Origin: Piscinibacter aquaticus
Lineage (GTDB): Bacteria; Pseudomonadota; Gammaproteobacteria; Burkholderiales; Burkholderiaceae_C
NCBI GenBank assembly: GCA_007994965.1
Contig: VOPW01000001.1
Coordinates: forward strand, 2,852,001-2,916,000
DNA length: 64,000 nt
Direction: 5' to 3'
The notes below the pieces were generated by a model. It was given only the letters and a program-made list of their open reading frames with translations. It was not told where the DNA came from and did not search any database. The position numbers and the translations under genes were made by a program. How positions within the stretch are numbered: position 1 is the stretch's first letter; the number at the start of each line of letters is the position of its first letter. Shown here one piece after another: positions 1-9,660 of the stretch.

Positions 1-669
1 GCTCCAGCGCAGCGGGCTGCAGGTGGACCGGTCATCGAGGTGTTCTTCGAGCCAGCAGAAGAATGCGTCGTCGGCGATCGGGCCGTACTTGATGACCTCG
101 GCGAGGCCGGCCGCGATCTCGCGGGGAGGAAGCGTCGTCAGGCTGCCCAGGTCAGCCACGACCCGCCGAGGCTGGTAGAACGCACCGATCATGTTCTTGC
201 CGTGCGGATGGTTGATCGCGGTCTTTCCGCCGACGGAAGAATCGACTTGAGCCAGCAAGGTCGTCGGCACCTGAACGAACGGCACGCCGCGCATGAAGCA
301 GGCGGCGGCAAAGCCGGTCAGATCGCCGATGACGCCACCACCGAGCGCAAACAGGACCGTCTTGCGATCGAAGTTTCCCTCCAACAGGACATCGAACACC
401 CTGTTGAGGGTCGTCCAGTCCTTGTGGATCTCGCCATCGGGCAGGACCAGGACCTCGACGCTGGGGTAATGCGGGGACAGCGACGCTTTCAGCCGGGCGG
501 CATACAGCGGAGCGATGGTTTCGTTCGTGACGATCAGGGCAGCGGCGGCCCGGGGCAGTTCTGCAAACGTCCGTGCGTCGTCGATGAGGCCGGTTCCGAT
601 CAGGATGTCGTAGCTGCGTTCGGCCAACCCAACGGTGACCCTGGAGCGTTGCGATGGCGAGGTGGACAT
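1..669 (-). CDS. aroB: 3-dehydroquinate synthase, C-terminal part cut by window edge
   Basis: Converts DAHP to 3-dehydroquinate, the second step of the shikimate pathway, in the cytoplasm using NAD+ and a metal ion. Translating the minus strand from an ATG at 669 gives an open frame of 223 codons running off the left edge. It shows the nucleotide-binding stretch [13 protein letters not shown] near residue 110 and the substrate-site stretch [20 protein letters not shown] near residues 140-160, then GLAEVIKYG. These are AroB hallmarks. It follows aroK by 31 bases in the same direction, the usual aroKB pair. About 140 C-terminal residues, including the metal-binding histidines, lie outside the window. 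Confidence 0.95.
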   Translation of the reverse strand, partial: MSTSPSQRSRVTVGLAERSYDILIGTGLIDDARTFAELPRAAAALIVTNETIAPLYAARLKASLSPHYPSVEVLVLPDGEIHKDWTTLNRVFDVLLEGNFDRKTVLFALGGGVIGDLTGFAAACFMRGVPFVQVPTTLLAQVDSSVGGKTAINHPHGKNMIGAFYQPRRVVADLGSLTTLPPREIAAGLAEVIKYGPIADDAFFCWLEEHLDDRSTCSPLRWS

Positions 670-700
670 GACCGAGAGTTTAGTTCCTCGGCCCTGCGGG

Positions 701-1270
701 TCATCGCTGCTGAAGGTGCGGCCCCACCGGCGAAGGTACGCGTCCTGGGTCGACCAGTCCAGCGAGCTCGAGCTGCATCAGGATCATGTGAACCAGGCCG
801 ATGACGCTGGGTCGCCCCGTTTCGATCACGAAGTGCGCCGTTTCCCGATAGAGAGGATCACGCTGCTGGTACAGCTCACGCAGTTTACGCAGCGGATCGG
901 CCACCTGGAGCAGCGGCCGATGGGTGTCATGGCGAAGCCGACGGAACAGTTCCTCCGGCGACGTCTTCAGATAGATCACGGTCGTCCGCTCCTTCAGGAG
1001 TCGCCGGTTCGACTCGCGAACGACGACGCCCCCGCCCGTGGCCAGCACATGCGGACCTCGAGCGACCAGCTCGGAAATGACTTCCTGCTCGATGTCGCGG
1101 AATCGGGCTTCCCCTTCCCGTTCGAAGAACTCCTTGATCGAGCAACCGATCCGGTTTTCGATCTCAGCGTCGGAGTCGACGAACGCGACCTGCAGCGCTC
1201 GCGCGAGGTGGCGCCCGACCGTTGACTTGCCCGCGCCCGGCATGGCGATCAACGTGACGGACTTCAGCAT
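701..1270 (-). CDS. aroK: shikimate kinase
   Basis: Phosphorylates shikimate at the 3-hydroxyl with ATP, fifth step of the chorismate pathway. The 189-residue protein is normal length. The P-loop MPGAGKST lies at residues 10-17, the shikimate-binding DSDAEIE follows near residue 33, the [14 protein letters not shown] stretch near residue 48, and the TGGGVV loop near residue 78. The ATG at 1270 leaves the expected short lead before the P-loop. It lies 87 bases downstream of pilQ, across a strong hairpin, and is followed by aroB. Cotranscription with the pilus operon is likely but may be reduced by that hairpin. Confidence 0.95.
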   Translation of the reverse strand: MLKSVTLIAMPGAGKSTVGRHLARALQVAFVDSDAEIENRIGCSIKEFFEREGEARFRDIEQEVISELVARGPHVLATGGGVVVRESNRRLLKERTTVIYLKTSPEELFRRLRHDTHRPLLQVADPLRKLRELYQQRDPLYRETAHFVIETGRPSVIGLVHMILMQLELAGLVDPGRVPSPVGPHLQQR

Positions 1271-1287
1271 GGTCTCGACAAAGGAAT

Positions 1288-1319
1288 CAGCCGGAACGCG
1301 CAGGCGCGCGTTCCGGCTG
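1288..1319. terminator. strong perfect hairpin between pilQ and aroK
   Basis: Fourteen-base perfect inverted repeat (1288-1301 pairing with 1306-1319) with a four-base loop, in the 87-base gap between the pilQ stop and the aroK start. On the minus strand the bases after the stem are only weakly T-rich (GATTCCTTTG), so it could be a partial terminator, an attenuator or an mRNA-stabilising hairpin setting pil versus aro expression. Confidence 0.6.
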
Positions 1320-1357
1320 AGTGAGGTTCAGACGGACGCCATGACGGCGTCCTGCCT

Positions 1358-3484
1358 TCACAGACCAGCGGTCGTGGAGCGGTCGGTCACGACCTTCGGC
1401 GTCAGGAAGATCAGCAACTCCGTGCGTTGCGATGACTTCGTGGTGGTCTTGAACAGATTGCCAATCACCGGCACGTCGCCGAGGAAGGGCACCTTGGTCA
1501 CATCGGTGCGTTCGTTCTGCTCGAAGATGCCGCCGATGACCACCGTGCCGCCGTTCTCCACCAGCACCTGCGTCTTCACGTGCTTGGTGTCGATGGCGAA
1601 GCCGGCAGCCGTGGCACGGCCAACGCTGTCCTTGTTGACATCCACATCAAGTACCACCGCCCCTTCAGGCGTGATCTGCGGCAAGACCTCGAGCTTGAGG
1701 TTGGCCTTGCGGAACTGGAGCGCCGTGGCGCCGCTGGATGTCGCGGTCTGGTACGGCAGTTCGGTACCCTGTTCGATCAGCGCCTTCTGCTGATCGGCCG
1801 TCACGACGCGCGGGCTCGACACCACCTTGCCCTTGCCCTCGGCTTCGAGCGCTGACACTTCCAGGTTGAGGAAGCGACTGGCAGAAGCGCCGAACAGGGT
1901 CACCGCGAACGTTGCGGCTCCGTAGCCGCCCTGGCCCACCGCGGGCAGATTGACGAACTGCGTGTCGTTGAAGCTCCCGGAGGTCTGCCCAGTTTGAGCA
2001 CCCACCGCGTTCAGATTGCCACCGACCCGGACGCCACTGTCGCCGATGGCCGTCCGGTCATTGAACCCGAGCTTAGCGCCGAGCGAGCGTCCGAACTTGT
2101 CGTCGGCGATGACGATCCGCGCCTCGATGAGGACCCGGCGAACCGGCACGTCGATCTTGCCGATCAGCATCTGGACCTCCTCGAGCTTCGAAGGGATGTC
2201 ACTGACGAAGAGCTGGTTCGTTCGAGCCTCGAAGATGACGCTTCCGCGCGGAGAAAGGATCTTCATCCCGGTTCCGCCACCGGTGCTGCCCTGACCGCTC
2301 AGGCCTTTCGCCACATCTTCGGCCTTCGCGTAATTCAGCTGGAATGCCTGCGTCCGGAGGGGCTCGAGCTGTGCCACCTGCGACTTGGATTCGAGCTCGG
2401 CCTTTTCCTTCGCCGCGAGCTCGTCCTTGGGCGCCACCCAGATCACGTTGCCCGACTTCCGCAGGCCGAGTCCCTTGGCCTGCAGGATGATGTCCAGGGC
2501 ACGGTCCCAGGGCACGTCCTTCAGGCGCAGAGTGACGTTGCCGGTGACCGTGTCGCTGGTGACCACGTTGAAGTTCGTGAAGTCGGCAATCACCTGCAGC
2601 AGCGCACGAACCTCGATGTTCTGGAAGTTCAGCGAGAGCTTCTCGCCGGCGTAGCCCGGGCCTTGCGTCAGCTTGTTGGGATCGACCTTCTGCTGACGCA
2701 CCTCGAGCACGAACTGCGTGTCGCTCTGGTAGGCGCTGTGCTCCCAATTGCCGCGCGGATTCACCGTCAGGCGAACACGATCGCCCTGCTGGGTCGCGGT
2801 GAAGGTCTGCACCGGCGTGCCGAAGTCGGCGACGTCGAACTTGCGGCGCAGGTTCTCAGGCAGGGCCGAACGCAGGAACTCCAGCACGAGGCTCTGCCCC
2901 TGCTGTCGAATATCCACGCCCACCTGGTTGTTCGGCAGTTCCACGACCAAGCGGCCAGCGCCATCCGTACCGCGGCGGAAGTCGATGTCCTTCAGCGCCA
3001 GCTGTTCGCGGTTGAGGCTTTCAGCGAAGCGCACGGGCTCAGAACTGGTGGTCGTGGGCTGTGCGCTGGCTGCCGCCGAAGTCTCGAGCACCAGCACGAG
3101 CGCCTTGCCTTGCAGCTGCGCCTTGTAGTTGGTGGCCTGCTTGAGGTTGAGCACGAGGCGCGTGCGCTCACCAGCTTGCGCCACGTTCACGCTTCGCAGG
3201 TTGCCCTGGTTGATCTCGACCGAGTTGCGGCCGAGCGCATTGCTCACCCCGGGAAGATCGATCGCGATTCGCGGCGGCGTCTGGATCGTGAAGCCGGCCG
3301 GCACGGCGGCGAGCGGCTCGCTCATTTCGATGCGCACGACCTCCGCGGTGCCCTGCTGCGTGCTGTTGATCGACTGGATGGCGTTCTGTGCCCAACCCGC
3401 CAGCGGCGCGCTGAAACCCAACACCAGTGCCAGTGCGCGAACGCGCCACATGCTCATGATCCGATTCTCCTGGTTGTGCTTCAT
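1358..3484 (-). CDS. pilQ: type IV pilus secretin PilQ
   Basis: Outer-membrane secretin that forms the gated pore for the type IV pilus fibre. The protein has 708 residues: a signal peptide (ALALVLGFSAPLAGWAQ), two AMIN-type beta domains in the first 270 residues that probably bind peptidoglycan, then secretin N domains, and the C-terminal secretin barrel with the VPFLGDVPVIGNLF signature near the end. The start is the ATG at 3484, because it overlaps the pilP stop (ATGA) and leaves a proper signal peptide; an upstream in-frame ATG at 3529 would lie inside pilP. It is last of pilMNOPQ, all joined by overlaps or gaps under ten bases. Confidence 0.95.
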   Translation of the reverse strand: MKHNQENRIMSMWRVRALALVLGFSAPLAGWAQNAIQSINSTQQGTAEVVRIEMSEPLAAVPAGFTIQTPPRIAIDLPGVSNALGRNSVEINQGNLRSVNVAQAGERTRLVLNLKQATNYKAQLQGKALVLVLETSAAASAQPTTTSSEPVRFAESLNREQLALKDIDFRRGTDGAGRLVVELPNNQVGVDIRQQGQSLVLEFLRSALPENLRRKFDVADFGTPVQTFTATQQGDRVRLTVNPRGNWEHSAYQSDTQFVLEVRQQKVDPNKLTQGPGYAGEKLSLNFQNIEVRALLQVIADFTNFNVVTSDTVTGNVTLRLKDVPWDRALDIILQAKGLGLRKSGNVIWVAPKDELAAKEKAELESKSQVAQLEPLRTQAFQLNYAKAEDVAKGLSGQGSTGGGTGMKILSPRGSVIFEARTNQLFVSDIPSKLEEVQMLIGKIDVPVRRVLIEARIVIADDKFGRSLGAKLGFNDRTAIGDSGVRVGGNLNAVGAQTGQTSGSFNDTQFVNLPAVGQGGYGAATFAVTLFGASASRFLNLEVSALEAEGKGKVVSSPRVVTADQQKALIEQGTELPYQTATSSGATALQFRKANLKLEVLPQITPEGAVVLDVDVNKDSVGRATAAGFAIDTKHVKTQVLVENGGTVVIGGIFEQNERTDVTKVPFLGDVPVIGNLFKTTTKSSQRTELLIFLTPKVVTDRSTTAGL

Positions 3485-4029
3485 CGCGCCGGCTCCTGGA
3501 GCTGAAGGGCGCTGGCGCGCTCGATCCATTCGCCCGCTGCGTCCTGAACAATTTCCCGGAGTTCCACCTCCGTCTCCGAGATCTTCATGATCTTCCCGTA
3601 GTTCTGCCCGAGATAGTCCCCGGCCTTGACCTGATAAAGAAGGTTGTCAACCCGCAGGAGTGCGTAAGGCCTTCCGCCACGCATGACGCTACCGACCATG
3701 CGCATGCTGTCCAGCGGGTATGCCTCCAACGGCTCCTTGCGGCGATTGATCTCGGCCGCCAGGAGCGAGTTGGGCTGGCGAGCCTCCTGCTTGAGCGCGA
3801 CGGTCAGCTTCTGGGTACTGAATGGCTCGACACCGCTCACCGCCGTGTAAGGCTGAGGCGTGAACTTCTTCGGTGGCGTCAGGGCCGTCACGTTCGGCTT
3901 GACCTCGCGCCGCTGTTGCTCCATCCACTGGCTGAGTTCTTCCTGGTCCGCGCTGCAGGCGCCCAGCAGCACTGCGAAGAGCAGCAACAGCGCCCAGCCG
4001 GATCGGCGATCGTTGTGAACGTACATCAT
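3481..4029 (-). CDS. pilP: type IV pilus inner-membrane lipoprotein PilP
   Basis: Links the PilNO inner-membrane complex to the PilQ secretin. The 182-residue protein has a lipoprotein signal (ALLLLFAVLLGACS, lipobox cysteine near residue 25), a proline-rich linker, and a C-terminal beta domain with SMRMVGSVMRGGRPYALLRV and YLGQNYGKI typical of PilP. Its ATG overlaps the pilO stop by four bases, and its stop overlaps the pilQ start, suggesting translational coupling through the operon. Confidence 0.94.
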   Translation of the reverse strand: MMYVHNDRRSGWALLLLFAVLLGACSADQEELSQWMEQQRREVKPNVTALTPPKKFTPQPYTAVSGVEPFSTQKLTVALKQEARQPNSLLAAEINRRKEPLEAYPLDSMRMVGSVMRGGRPYALLRVDNLLYQVKAGDYLGQNYGKIMKISETEVELREIVQDAAGEWIERASALQLQEPAR

Positions 4030-4739
4030 TGGCTAGCCCCTGCACCCGCCGGCTTCGCGCCCTTCGTGGCCTTCGCCTTGTTCGCTCGCTGCGCCTCGAT
4101 CTCGGCCGGATCCAGATACCGGTAGGTGCGCGCAACCGCCTCCATGGACAACGCGCCGTCGCTCTTTTCCTTCGCGACAGCATTGATGTTGAGGTTGTGC
4201 AGCGTGACGATGCGCGAAAGGTTGGCGATGTCGGCAGCAAAGGCGCCAATGTCGTGATACCGGCCCGAGACCCTGATGGAAATCGGCAGTTCCGCGTAGT
4301 AGTCGCGCACCACCACGCTGCCCGGCCGGAACAACTCGAACTGCAGGCCGCGGCCGATGCCGGCCTGGTTGATATCGGACAGCAGTGCGTCCATTTCCGC
4401 CTTGCCCGGCAGTTGCTTTTCGAGTTGGGTCACGTACTCCTCGACTTGCAGCTTCTGCTTGCGAAGTTCGCTGAGATTCACCGCCTGTCCGAGCTTGTTG
4501 CGGTAGTCCGCCTTCAGTGTGAGTTCCTTGGCCCGCTCGGCTTCCAGGCCCTCATGTGCCTCGGACAAGAGCAGGAACCAGCCCAGGACGACCATTCCCA
4601 GCGCCAAACCGCCCCAGGTCATCAGCTTGGGCAGCATCGGCCATTGACCGGGCTCGTTCGGGTTGAGGTTGCGGAACTGCGATGCGGCGCCCTCGAACAC
4701 GGAGTTCAGGTCGACGTTCATGCCTCGTTTGGTTGCCAT
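4026..4739 (-). CDS. pilO: type IV pilus assembly protein PilO
   Basis: Bitopic inner-membrane protein that dimerises with PilN to form the alignment complex of the pilus machine. It has 237 residues: a short cytoplasmic N-terminus, one membrane segment (GGLALGMVVLGWFLLL, about residues 45-60), a coiled-coil stretch (about 65-125), and a periplasmic ferredoxin-like domain. The ATG at 4739 is chosen because it follows the pilN stop by seven bases; the frame stays open further upstream, but that part overlaps pilN and looks non-coding. No frame problem is seen. Confidence 0.93.
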   Translation of the reverse strand: MATKRGMNVDLNSVFEGAASQFRNLNPNEPGQWPMLPKLMTWGGLALGMVVLGWFLLLSEAHEGLEAERAKELTLKADYRNKLGQAVNLSELRKQKLQVEEYVTQLEKQLPGKAEMDALLSDINQAGIGRGLQFELFRPGSVVVRDYYAELPISIRVSGRYHDIGAFAADIANLSRIVTLHNLNINAVAKEKSDGALSMEAVARTYRYLDPAEIEAQRANKAKATKGAKPAGAGASQ

Positions 4740-4746
4740 CAGTGCC

Positions 4747-5388
4747 TCACGCCTTCGTTGCAACCGCGGCAGATTGCGGTGCAGCTGCCGGGGCTGAAGC
4801 ACCTGCACCCGGTGACTGCGTCGCCTCGGGCGGACGCTTGACCTGCAGCCGCAGCATGAACTCAAACAACCTGCGGGGATCCCTGGCAGCCGCCTGCACA
4901 TTCGCCGACTTGCTTTCCACAAGTTCCGGCCGCACCAGCCATTCAGAGTTGTAGGCGGTATTGCGCAGCAACTCCGAGATCCGCTCCTGCGTCTGCGCGA
5001 TGCCGGACACGGTCAGCCCCTGCCCCTCCTGCTTGATGGTCTTGAAGTAGATCCCTTCTGGCGTCTGCTTGACCAGTTCGTTGAGCAGGTGCACCGGCAC
5101 GTTGCGGTCGATCTGCAGATCCTCCACCGCCTTTTGTCGCGCCTTCAGCGACTCGATCTCGGCTCGCAGCGTGGCGATGTCCTTGATCTGCACCTCGAGC
5201 TTCTTGATCTCGGCAGTGAGGAAGTCGTTGCGACCTTGCTGCGCCGACGTCATCTGCTGCACGACGAGGTACCAGACCCCGACGACCGCCAGACCGGCGG
5301 CGGCGGCCATGCCCAGGCCCGCGAAGAACGCGATCTTCCTGCGCTGGCGCTTTTCTTCCCGGTGGGGAAGAAGGTTGATCAGTATCAC
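4747..5388 (-). CDS. pilN: type IV pilus assembly protein PilN
   Basis: Inner-membrane partner of PilO; its cytoplasmic N-terminal INLLPHRE motif docks into PilM. The motif is present at residues 4-11 (INLLPHRE), followed by a membrane segment (about 22-45), a coiled coil (about 55-95) and a periplasmic domain ending in an alanine/proline-rich tail. Length 213 residues fits the family. Translation starts at a GTG whose GTGA overlaps the pilM stop, so coupling to PilM synthesis is likely. Confidence 0.94.
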   Translation of the reverse strand: MILINLLPHREEKRQRRKIAFFAGLGMAAAAGLAVVGVWYLVVQQMTSAQQGRNDFLTAEIKKLEVQIKDIATLRAEIESLKARQKAVEDLQIDRNVPVHLLNELVKQTPEGIYFKTIKQEGQGLTVSGIAQTQERISELLRNTAYNSEWLVRPELVESKSANVQAAARDPRRLFEFMLRLQVKRPPEATQSPGAGASAPAAAPQSAAVATKA

Positions 5389-6463
5389 TGCAGAAACCTC
5401 CGCATCGCCGGGCCGCAGGCGGTCAGGTAGGACGGCGCCTCGCGGCGCAGCTTGCTCTCGCGCACGGCCGAGCCGAGCTTCATGTTCTCGAACGGGTTGA
5501 CCACCATCGACGCGAAGCCGGTCAGCTCGGTCACCCGATCCTTCAGGCCGGGCAGCGTGGCCGTGCCGCCGGCAAGCATCACGTAGTGCACCTTGTGATG
5601 CGGCGTGCTGGTGAAGAAGTACTGCAGTGCGCGCCCGATCTCCTGCGACATGCTGTCGACGAAGGGCGCGAGCAGCGTGCTCTCGTAGTCTTCGGGCAGA
5701 TCGGCGGCGAGCTTCTTCTGCTCGGCCTCCTCGAACGAGAAGCCGTACTGCCGCGAAATCAGCTGCGTGAGTTGCGAGCCGCCGAAGGCCTGGTCGCGGT
5801 CGTAGAGCATCTCGTCGTCGCGCAGCACCTTCAGACTGGTCGTGTCGGCGCCGATCTCGAACAGCGCCACCAGTGCATCCTTGCCTTCGCTCGGCAGCCC
5901 GGCCACGACGCGGCCCATCGCCAGCCGGGAAGCGTGCGACTCGATGTCGAGCACCACCGGCTTGAGACCCGCAGCTTCGGCCAGGCCTTGCCGATCCTGG
6001 ACCCGATCCTTGCGGGAGGCCGCGATCAGCACCTCGACGTCACCGACCGACGTGGGGCTCGGACCGATCACACAGAAGTCCAGGCTCACTTCATCGAGCG
6101 AGAACGGATGTACTGGTTGGCTTCGGACTCGACCTGGAGCTCGAGCTCTTCCTCGCGCAGGCCTGCCGGAAGCATGATCTTCTTGGTGATGACCGCCGAT
6201 TGCGGCATCGCCATGACCACCGGGCGCGTCTTCGTGCCGCTCTTGGCGACCACACGCTTGACGGCTTCGGCCACCTCGTCGAACTTCTCGATCTGGCCGT
6301 CGGTGATCCAGCCCTTCTCGAAGGGTTCCGAGGCAAATCGCTCGAGGATGTACTCGCCGTTGGAGGTCTGGCCGAGCTCGACCAATTTGGCACTCGACGA
6401 GCTGATATCCAGCCCGATCATCGGCGCATGCTTTCGGCCCAGCAGGGTGTCTAGGAAGCTCAC
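5385..6463 (-). CDS. pilM: pilus assembly ATPase-fold protein PilM (frame broken once)
   Basis: Actin-like cytoplasmic protein that binds ATP and the N-terminus of PilN, linking the pilus motor to the membrane complex. The frame breaks near 6105: the first part ends after NQYI and the rest resumes with VSLDFCVIGPS. Adding one base (GG to GGG on the plus strand) gives the family sequence NQYIPFSLDEVSLDFC and a 359-residue protein of normal length, with GLDISSSSAKLVEL near residue 17 and the phosphate-binding LAGGTATLPGL near the end. I treat this as a sequence error. The start is GTG at 6463; all downstream pil genes are intact. Confidence 0.9.
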
Positions 6464-6520
6464 GACGCCTTTCCCCCCAGCGCCATGTGGAACGCGCCGG
6501 ACTGTTAATAAGTTACTTCA

Positions 6521-6549
6521 ATGCTAGCAGTAAAGCCTTTGTGCGCCAA
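6521..6549 (-). promoter_or_regulatory. sigma70-like promoter for pilM operon
   Basis: Reading the minus strand, TTGGCG and TAGCAT are separated by exactly 17 bases, placing transcription start near 6514 and a leader of about 50 bases before the pilM GTG. Match to consensus is moderate. Confidence 0.45.
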
Positions 6550-6699
6550 GAAAAACGCCCTGCGCAAGCTCCTGCTCGTTGCAAAACTCACACGAGACGC
6601 GACGCCCTTGTAAGCACTTTTCAACGCGACCCGAACGCGATATCGGCAGCCTGCCGTTGGACCTTCGGACCGTGACAAATTGATGCATGACGCGCTTCC

Positions 6700-6705
6700 T
6701 ATAAT
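6700..6705 (+). promoter_or_regulatory. -10 element for mrcA
   Basis: Perfect TATAAT 25 bases upstream of the mrcA ATG in the intergenic space shared with pilM. The -35 region (about 6677-6682) is a poor match, so an activator or an alternative arrangement may be involved. A Shine-Dalgarno GGAGA lies at 6722-6726, unusually close to the ATG. Confidence 0.5.
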
Positions 6706-6729
6706 GAGTTTCGGCTTCGATGGAGACCC

Positions 6730-9110
6730 ATGAGCGATTCAGAGCGCGCGTCCGAGAACGCGCCGGCGGCCCGCGGCGGCCCTGCTTCGAAGCTGCCCCG
6801 CTGGGCGGCATGGCCCTTGAAGGCGCTCGCCGTCCTGGGCGGACTGACGGTCGCTCTGGCGCTGTCCGGTCTGATCCTGGTGGCGATCGCGCTGGCCGTG
6901 GCTTATCCAAACCTGCCCGAGACCAGCGGCCTGACCGACTACCGCCCCAAGCTGCCGATGCGCATCTATTCGGCGGATTCGGTGCTGCTGGGTGAGTTCG
7001 GCGAAGAGCGGCGCAACTTCGCGGCGATCCGGGAAATCCCGAAGGTGATGCAGGATGCCGTGCTCGCCATCGAAGACGCGCGCTTCTACGAGCACAGCGG
7101 GGTCGACTACAAGGGCGTGCTGCGGGCCGGTCTGGCCCACCTGAGCGAGGCCCGAAGCCAGGGCGCCTCGACCATCACCATGCAGGTGGCGCGCAACTTC
7201 TATCTCTCCACCGAGAAGACCTTCACGCGCAAGATCTACGAGGTGCTGCTGGCGCTGAAGATCGAGAGCATGCTGACCAAGGAGCAGATCCTCGAGGTCT
7301 ACATGAACCAGATCTTCCTCGGCCAGCGCGCCTACGGCTTCGCGGCGGCCAGCGAGATCTACTTTGGCAAGCCGCTCAAGGAGATCACGGTTGCCGAGGC
7401 GGCGATGCTCGCCGGGCTGCCCAAGGCGCCCTCGGCGTACAACCCGATCGTCAACCCGAAGCGGGCCACCGAACGCCAGCAGTACATCATCGACCGCATG
7501 CTGGACAACGGCTTCATCACCGCCGAGCAGCATGCTGCGGCCAAGGCCGAGAAGCTCCACTACCGAACCCAGACCGAAGTGTCGGTGCACGCCGAGCACG
7601 TGGCCGAGGTGGCGCGCCAGCTGATCTTCAGTCAGTACGGCGCCGAGGCGTACACGCGCGGCCTGAACGTCTACCTGACGATCAACTCCGGCGAGCAGAC
7701 CACCGCCTACCGCGCGCTGCGCAAGGGCATCATGGATTTCGAGAAGCGGCAGGTCTACCGCGGGCCCGAGGCCTACGTCGACCTTCCCGCCAGCCCGAAG
7801 GACCTCGACAGCCGCATCGCCGAGGCGCTGCAGGACCACCCCGACAACGACGAGTTGAAGGCCGCGGTGGTGCTCGACGCCAACCCGAAGAAGGTGCTCG
7901 CCGTGCTGCAGAACGGCGAGTCGGTCGACATCACCGGCGACGGCCTCAAGCCGGCCACCTCCGGCCGGCCGCGAAGGGCAACCCGAAGACCGCGATCCGG
8001 CGCGGCGCGGTGATCCGCGTCATCAAGGACGCCAAGGGCAACTGGAGCATCACGCAGCAGCCCGAGGTCGAGGGTGCGTTCGTGTCGATGGATCCGCGCA
8101 CAGGCGCGATCCGTTCGATGGTCGGCGGCTTCGACTTCTCCAAGAGCAGCTTCAACCACGTCACGCAGGCGTGGCGCCAGCCCGGCTCGAGCTTCAAGCC
8201 GTTCATCTACTCGGCCTCGCTCGAGAAGGGCTTCACGCCGGCCACCGTGATCAACGACGCCGAGCTGTTCTTCGGCGCCGAGACCACCGGCAGCCAGCCC
8301 TGGGAGCCGAAGAACTACGACGGCCAGTTCGACGGCCCGATGTCGATGCGACGCGGCACGGCCAAGTCGAAGAACATGGTGTCGATCCGCATCCTGCAGG
8401 CGATCACGCCGCAGTTCGCGCAGGACTGGGTCACGCGCTTCGGCTTCGAGGCCGAGAAGCACCCGGCCTACCTCACGATGGCGCTCGGCGCCGGCTCGGT
8501 CACGCCGCTGCAGATGGCCAGCGCCTACAGCGTGTTCGCCAACGGCGGCTATCGGGTCAGCCCGTTCCTGATCGCGCGTATCACCGACACCAAGGGACGC
8601 GTACTTAACGAGCCCAAGCCTGCGGTGCTCGACGAATCGGCGCGCGTGATCGAGGCCCGCAACGCCTTCGTGATGACCAGCCTGCTGCAGGAGGTGACGC
8701 GCTCCGGCACGGCCGCGCGCGCCCAGGCCACGCTGAAGCGGCCGGACCTGTACGGCAAGACCGGAACGACCAACGACTCCAACGACGCCTGGTTCGCCGG
8801 CTGGCAGCAGCAGGTGGTGGCGGTCGTCTGGATGGGCTACGACACGCCGCGCAAGCTGGGCGATCGCGAAACCGGCGGTGGCCTGTCTCTGCCGATCTGG
8901 ATCGACTACATGAGCAGCGTGCTCAAGGGCGTGCCGGTCGCCGAGCCCAGCGCACCGCCGGGCGTGGTGAATCTCGGTGGCGAGTGGTACTACAGCGAGT
9001 ACGCCGATGGCAGCGGTGTGGCCACGCTGGGCATCGATCAGGCGCCGCCGGTCGACCCGGCCCAGGTCGAAGAAGAGCGCAAGGGCATCCTCGACCTGTT
9101 CAAGCGCTGA
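6730..9110 (+). CDS. mrcA: penicillin-binding protein 1A (frame broken once)
   Basis: Bifunctional peptidoglycan synthase anchored in the inner membrane: a glycosyltransferase polymerises lipid II and a transpeptidase crosslinks it. One membrane segment lies at about residues 30-60. GT51 motifs are EDARFYEHSGVDY and QGASTITMQVARNF. Transpeptidase motifs are SSFK in PGSSFKPF, the SKN triad and YGKTGTTND. The frame breaks at about 7966 between the two domains; inserting one base to give CCTGG restores PATSGLAAKGNPKTAIRRG and a 793-residue protein. Its position divergent from pilM is conserved in Burkholderiales. Confidence 0.93.
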
Positions 9111-9468
9111 CGGGCGGCGCAAAGCTCAAGGCCTTGCCGGCCTGTTCGCTCGCGCAGGCCGACAGCGCGGCGAAGAACTCGCGGCCGTCGCGGGTGTCGA
9201 GCCAGCGCCCTTGCGAATACTTGTAGTGGAAGCCGCCGCTGCGCGCGGCGAGCCACAGCTCGTGCAAGGGCGGCTGCGTGTTGATCACCAGCTTGCTGCC
9301 GTTGGGAAAACCCAGTTCCAGCAGCCCGCCGGTGCGGTGGGTGTCGATGTCGACCACGTCGTCCTGCAGCCACTGGTCCACCGTGGCCTCGATGCGAGAG
9401 AGCATCGCCGACGTGATCGCGTGGTACTCGGAGTCGCCGAGCGGGGTGGGTTCGAAGGGAGTGGTCAT
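9100..9468 (-). CDS. cyaY: frataxin-like iron donor CyaY
   Basis: Small iron-binding protein that modulates the IscS/IscU iron-sulfur cluster assembly machinery. The 122-residue translation has an acidic first helix (YHAITSAMLSRIEATVDQW and the following acidic DDVVDIDTH), then the beta-sheet signature GGLLELGFPNGSKLVINTQP and ELWLAARSGGFHY, characteristic of CyaY. The start is the ATG at 9468. Its 3' end overlaps the mrcA 3' end by 11 bases in convergent orientation, and it is divergent from lptM. Confidence 0.93.
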   Translation of the reverse strand: MTTPFEPTPLGDSEYHAITSAMLSRIEATVDQWLQDDVVDIDTHRTGGLLELGFPNGSKLVINTQPPLHELWLAARSGGFHYKYSQGRWLDTRDGREFFAALSACASEQAGKALSFAPPVSA

Positions 9469-9511
9469 GGCCGATAATCCACGCATGCTGCAGTGCAAGA
9501 CTAGTGTATCG

Positions 9512-9660
9512 ATGCGCCCCCCTCGCACGTCAGGACAGCGCCATCGCGGCGTCGTGGTCATCGCCGCCCTGGCTTTCGGGTTGCTCGCCGGCTGCGGCCA
9601 GAAGGGCCCGTTGACCCTGCCCCCGCCGCAGCGCCCGCCTCTGCACCTGCTGCCAAATGA
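9512..9660 (+). CDS. lptM: small lipoprotein LptM (frame broken once)
   Basis: LptM (formerly the YifL-type lipoprotein) helps mature the LptD/LptE lipopolysaccharide translocon. The N-terminus has a signal peptide and lipobox, AALAFGLLAGCGQKGPLTLP, the standard form of this family. In the given frame it would run into lysA. One extra C in the run at 9620-9624 gives a short alanine/proline tail ending AASAPAAK-like at 9660, so the TGA overlaps the lysA ATG (ATGA), which is the usual arrangement. About 49 residues after repair. Confidence 0.8.

Noticed and set aside
6739..7839. Long minus-strand open frame opposite mrcA
   Set aside because: It is a complement of PBP1A coding sequence and shows no protein family features.
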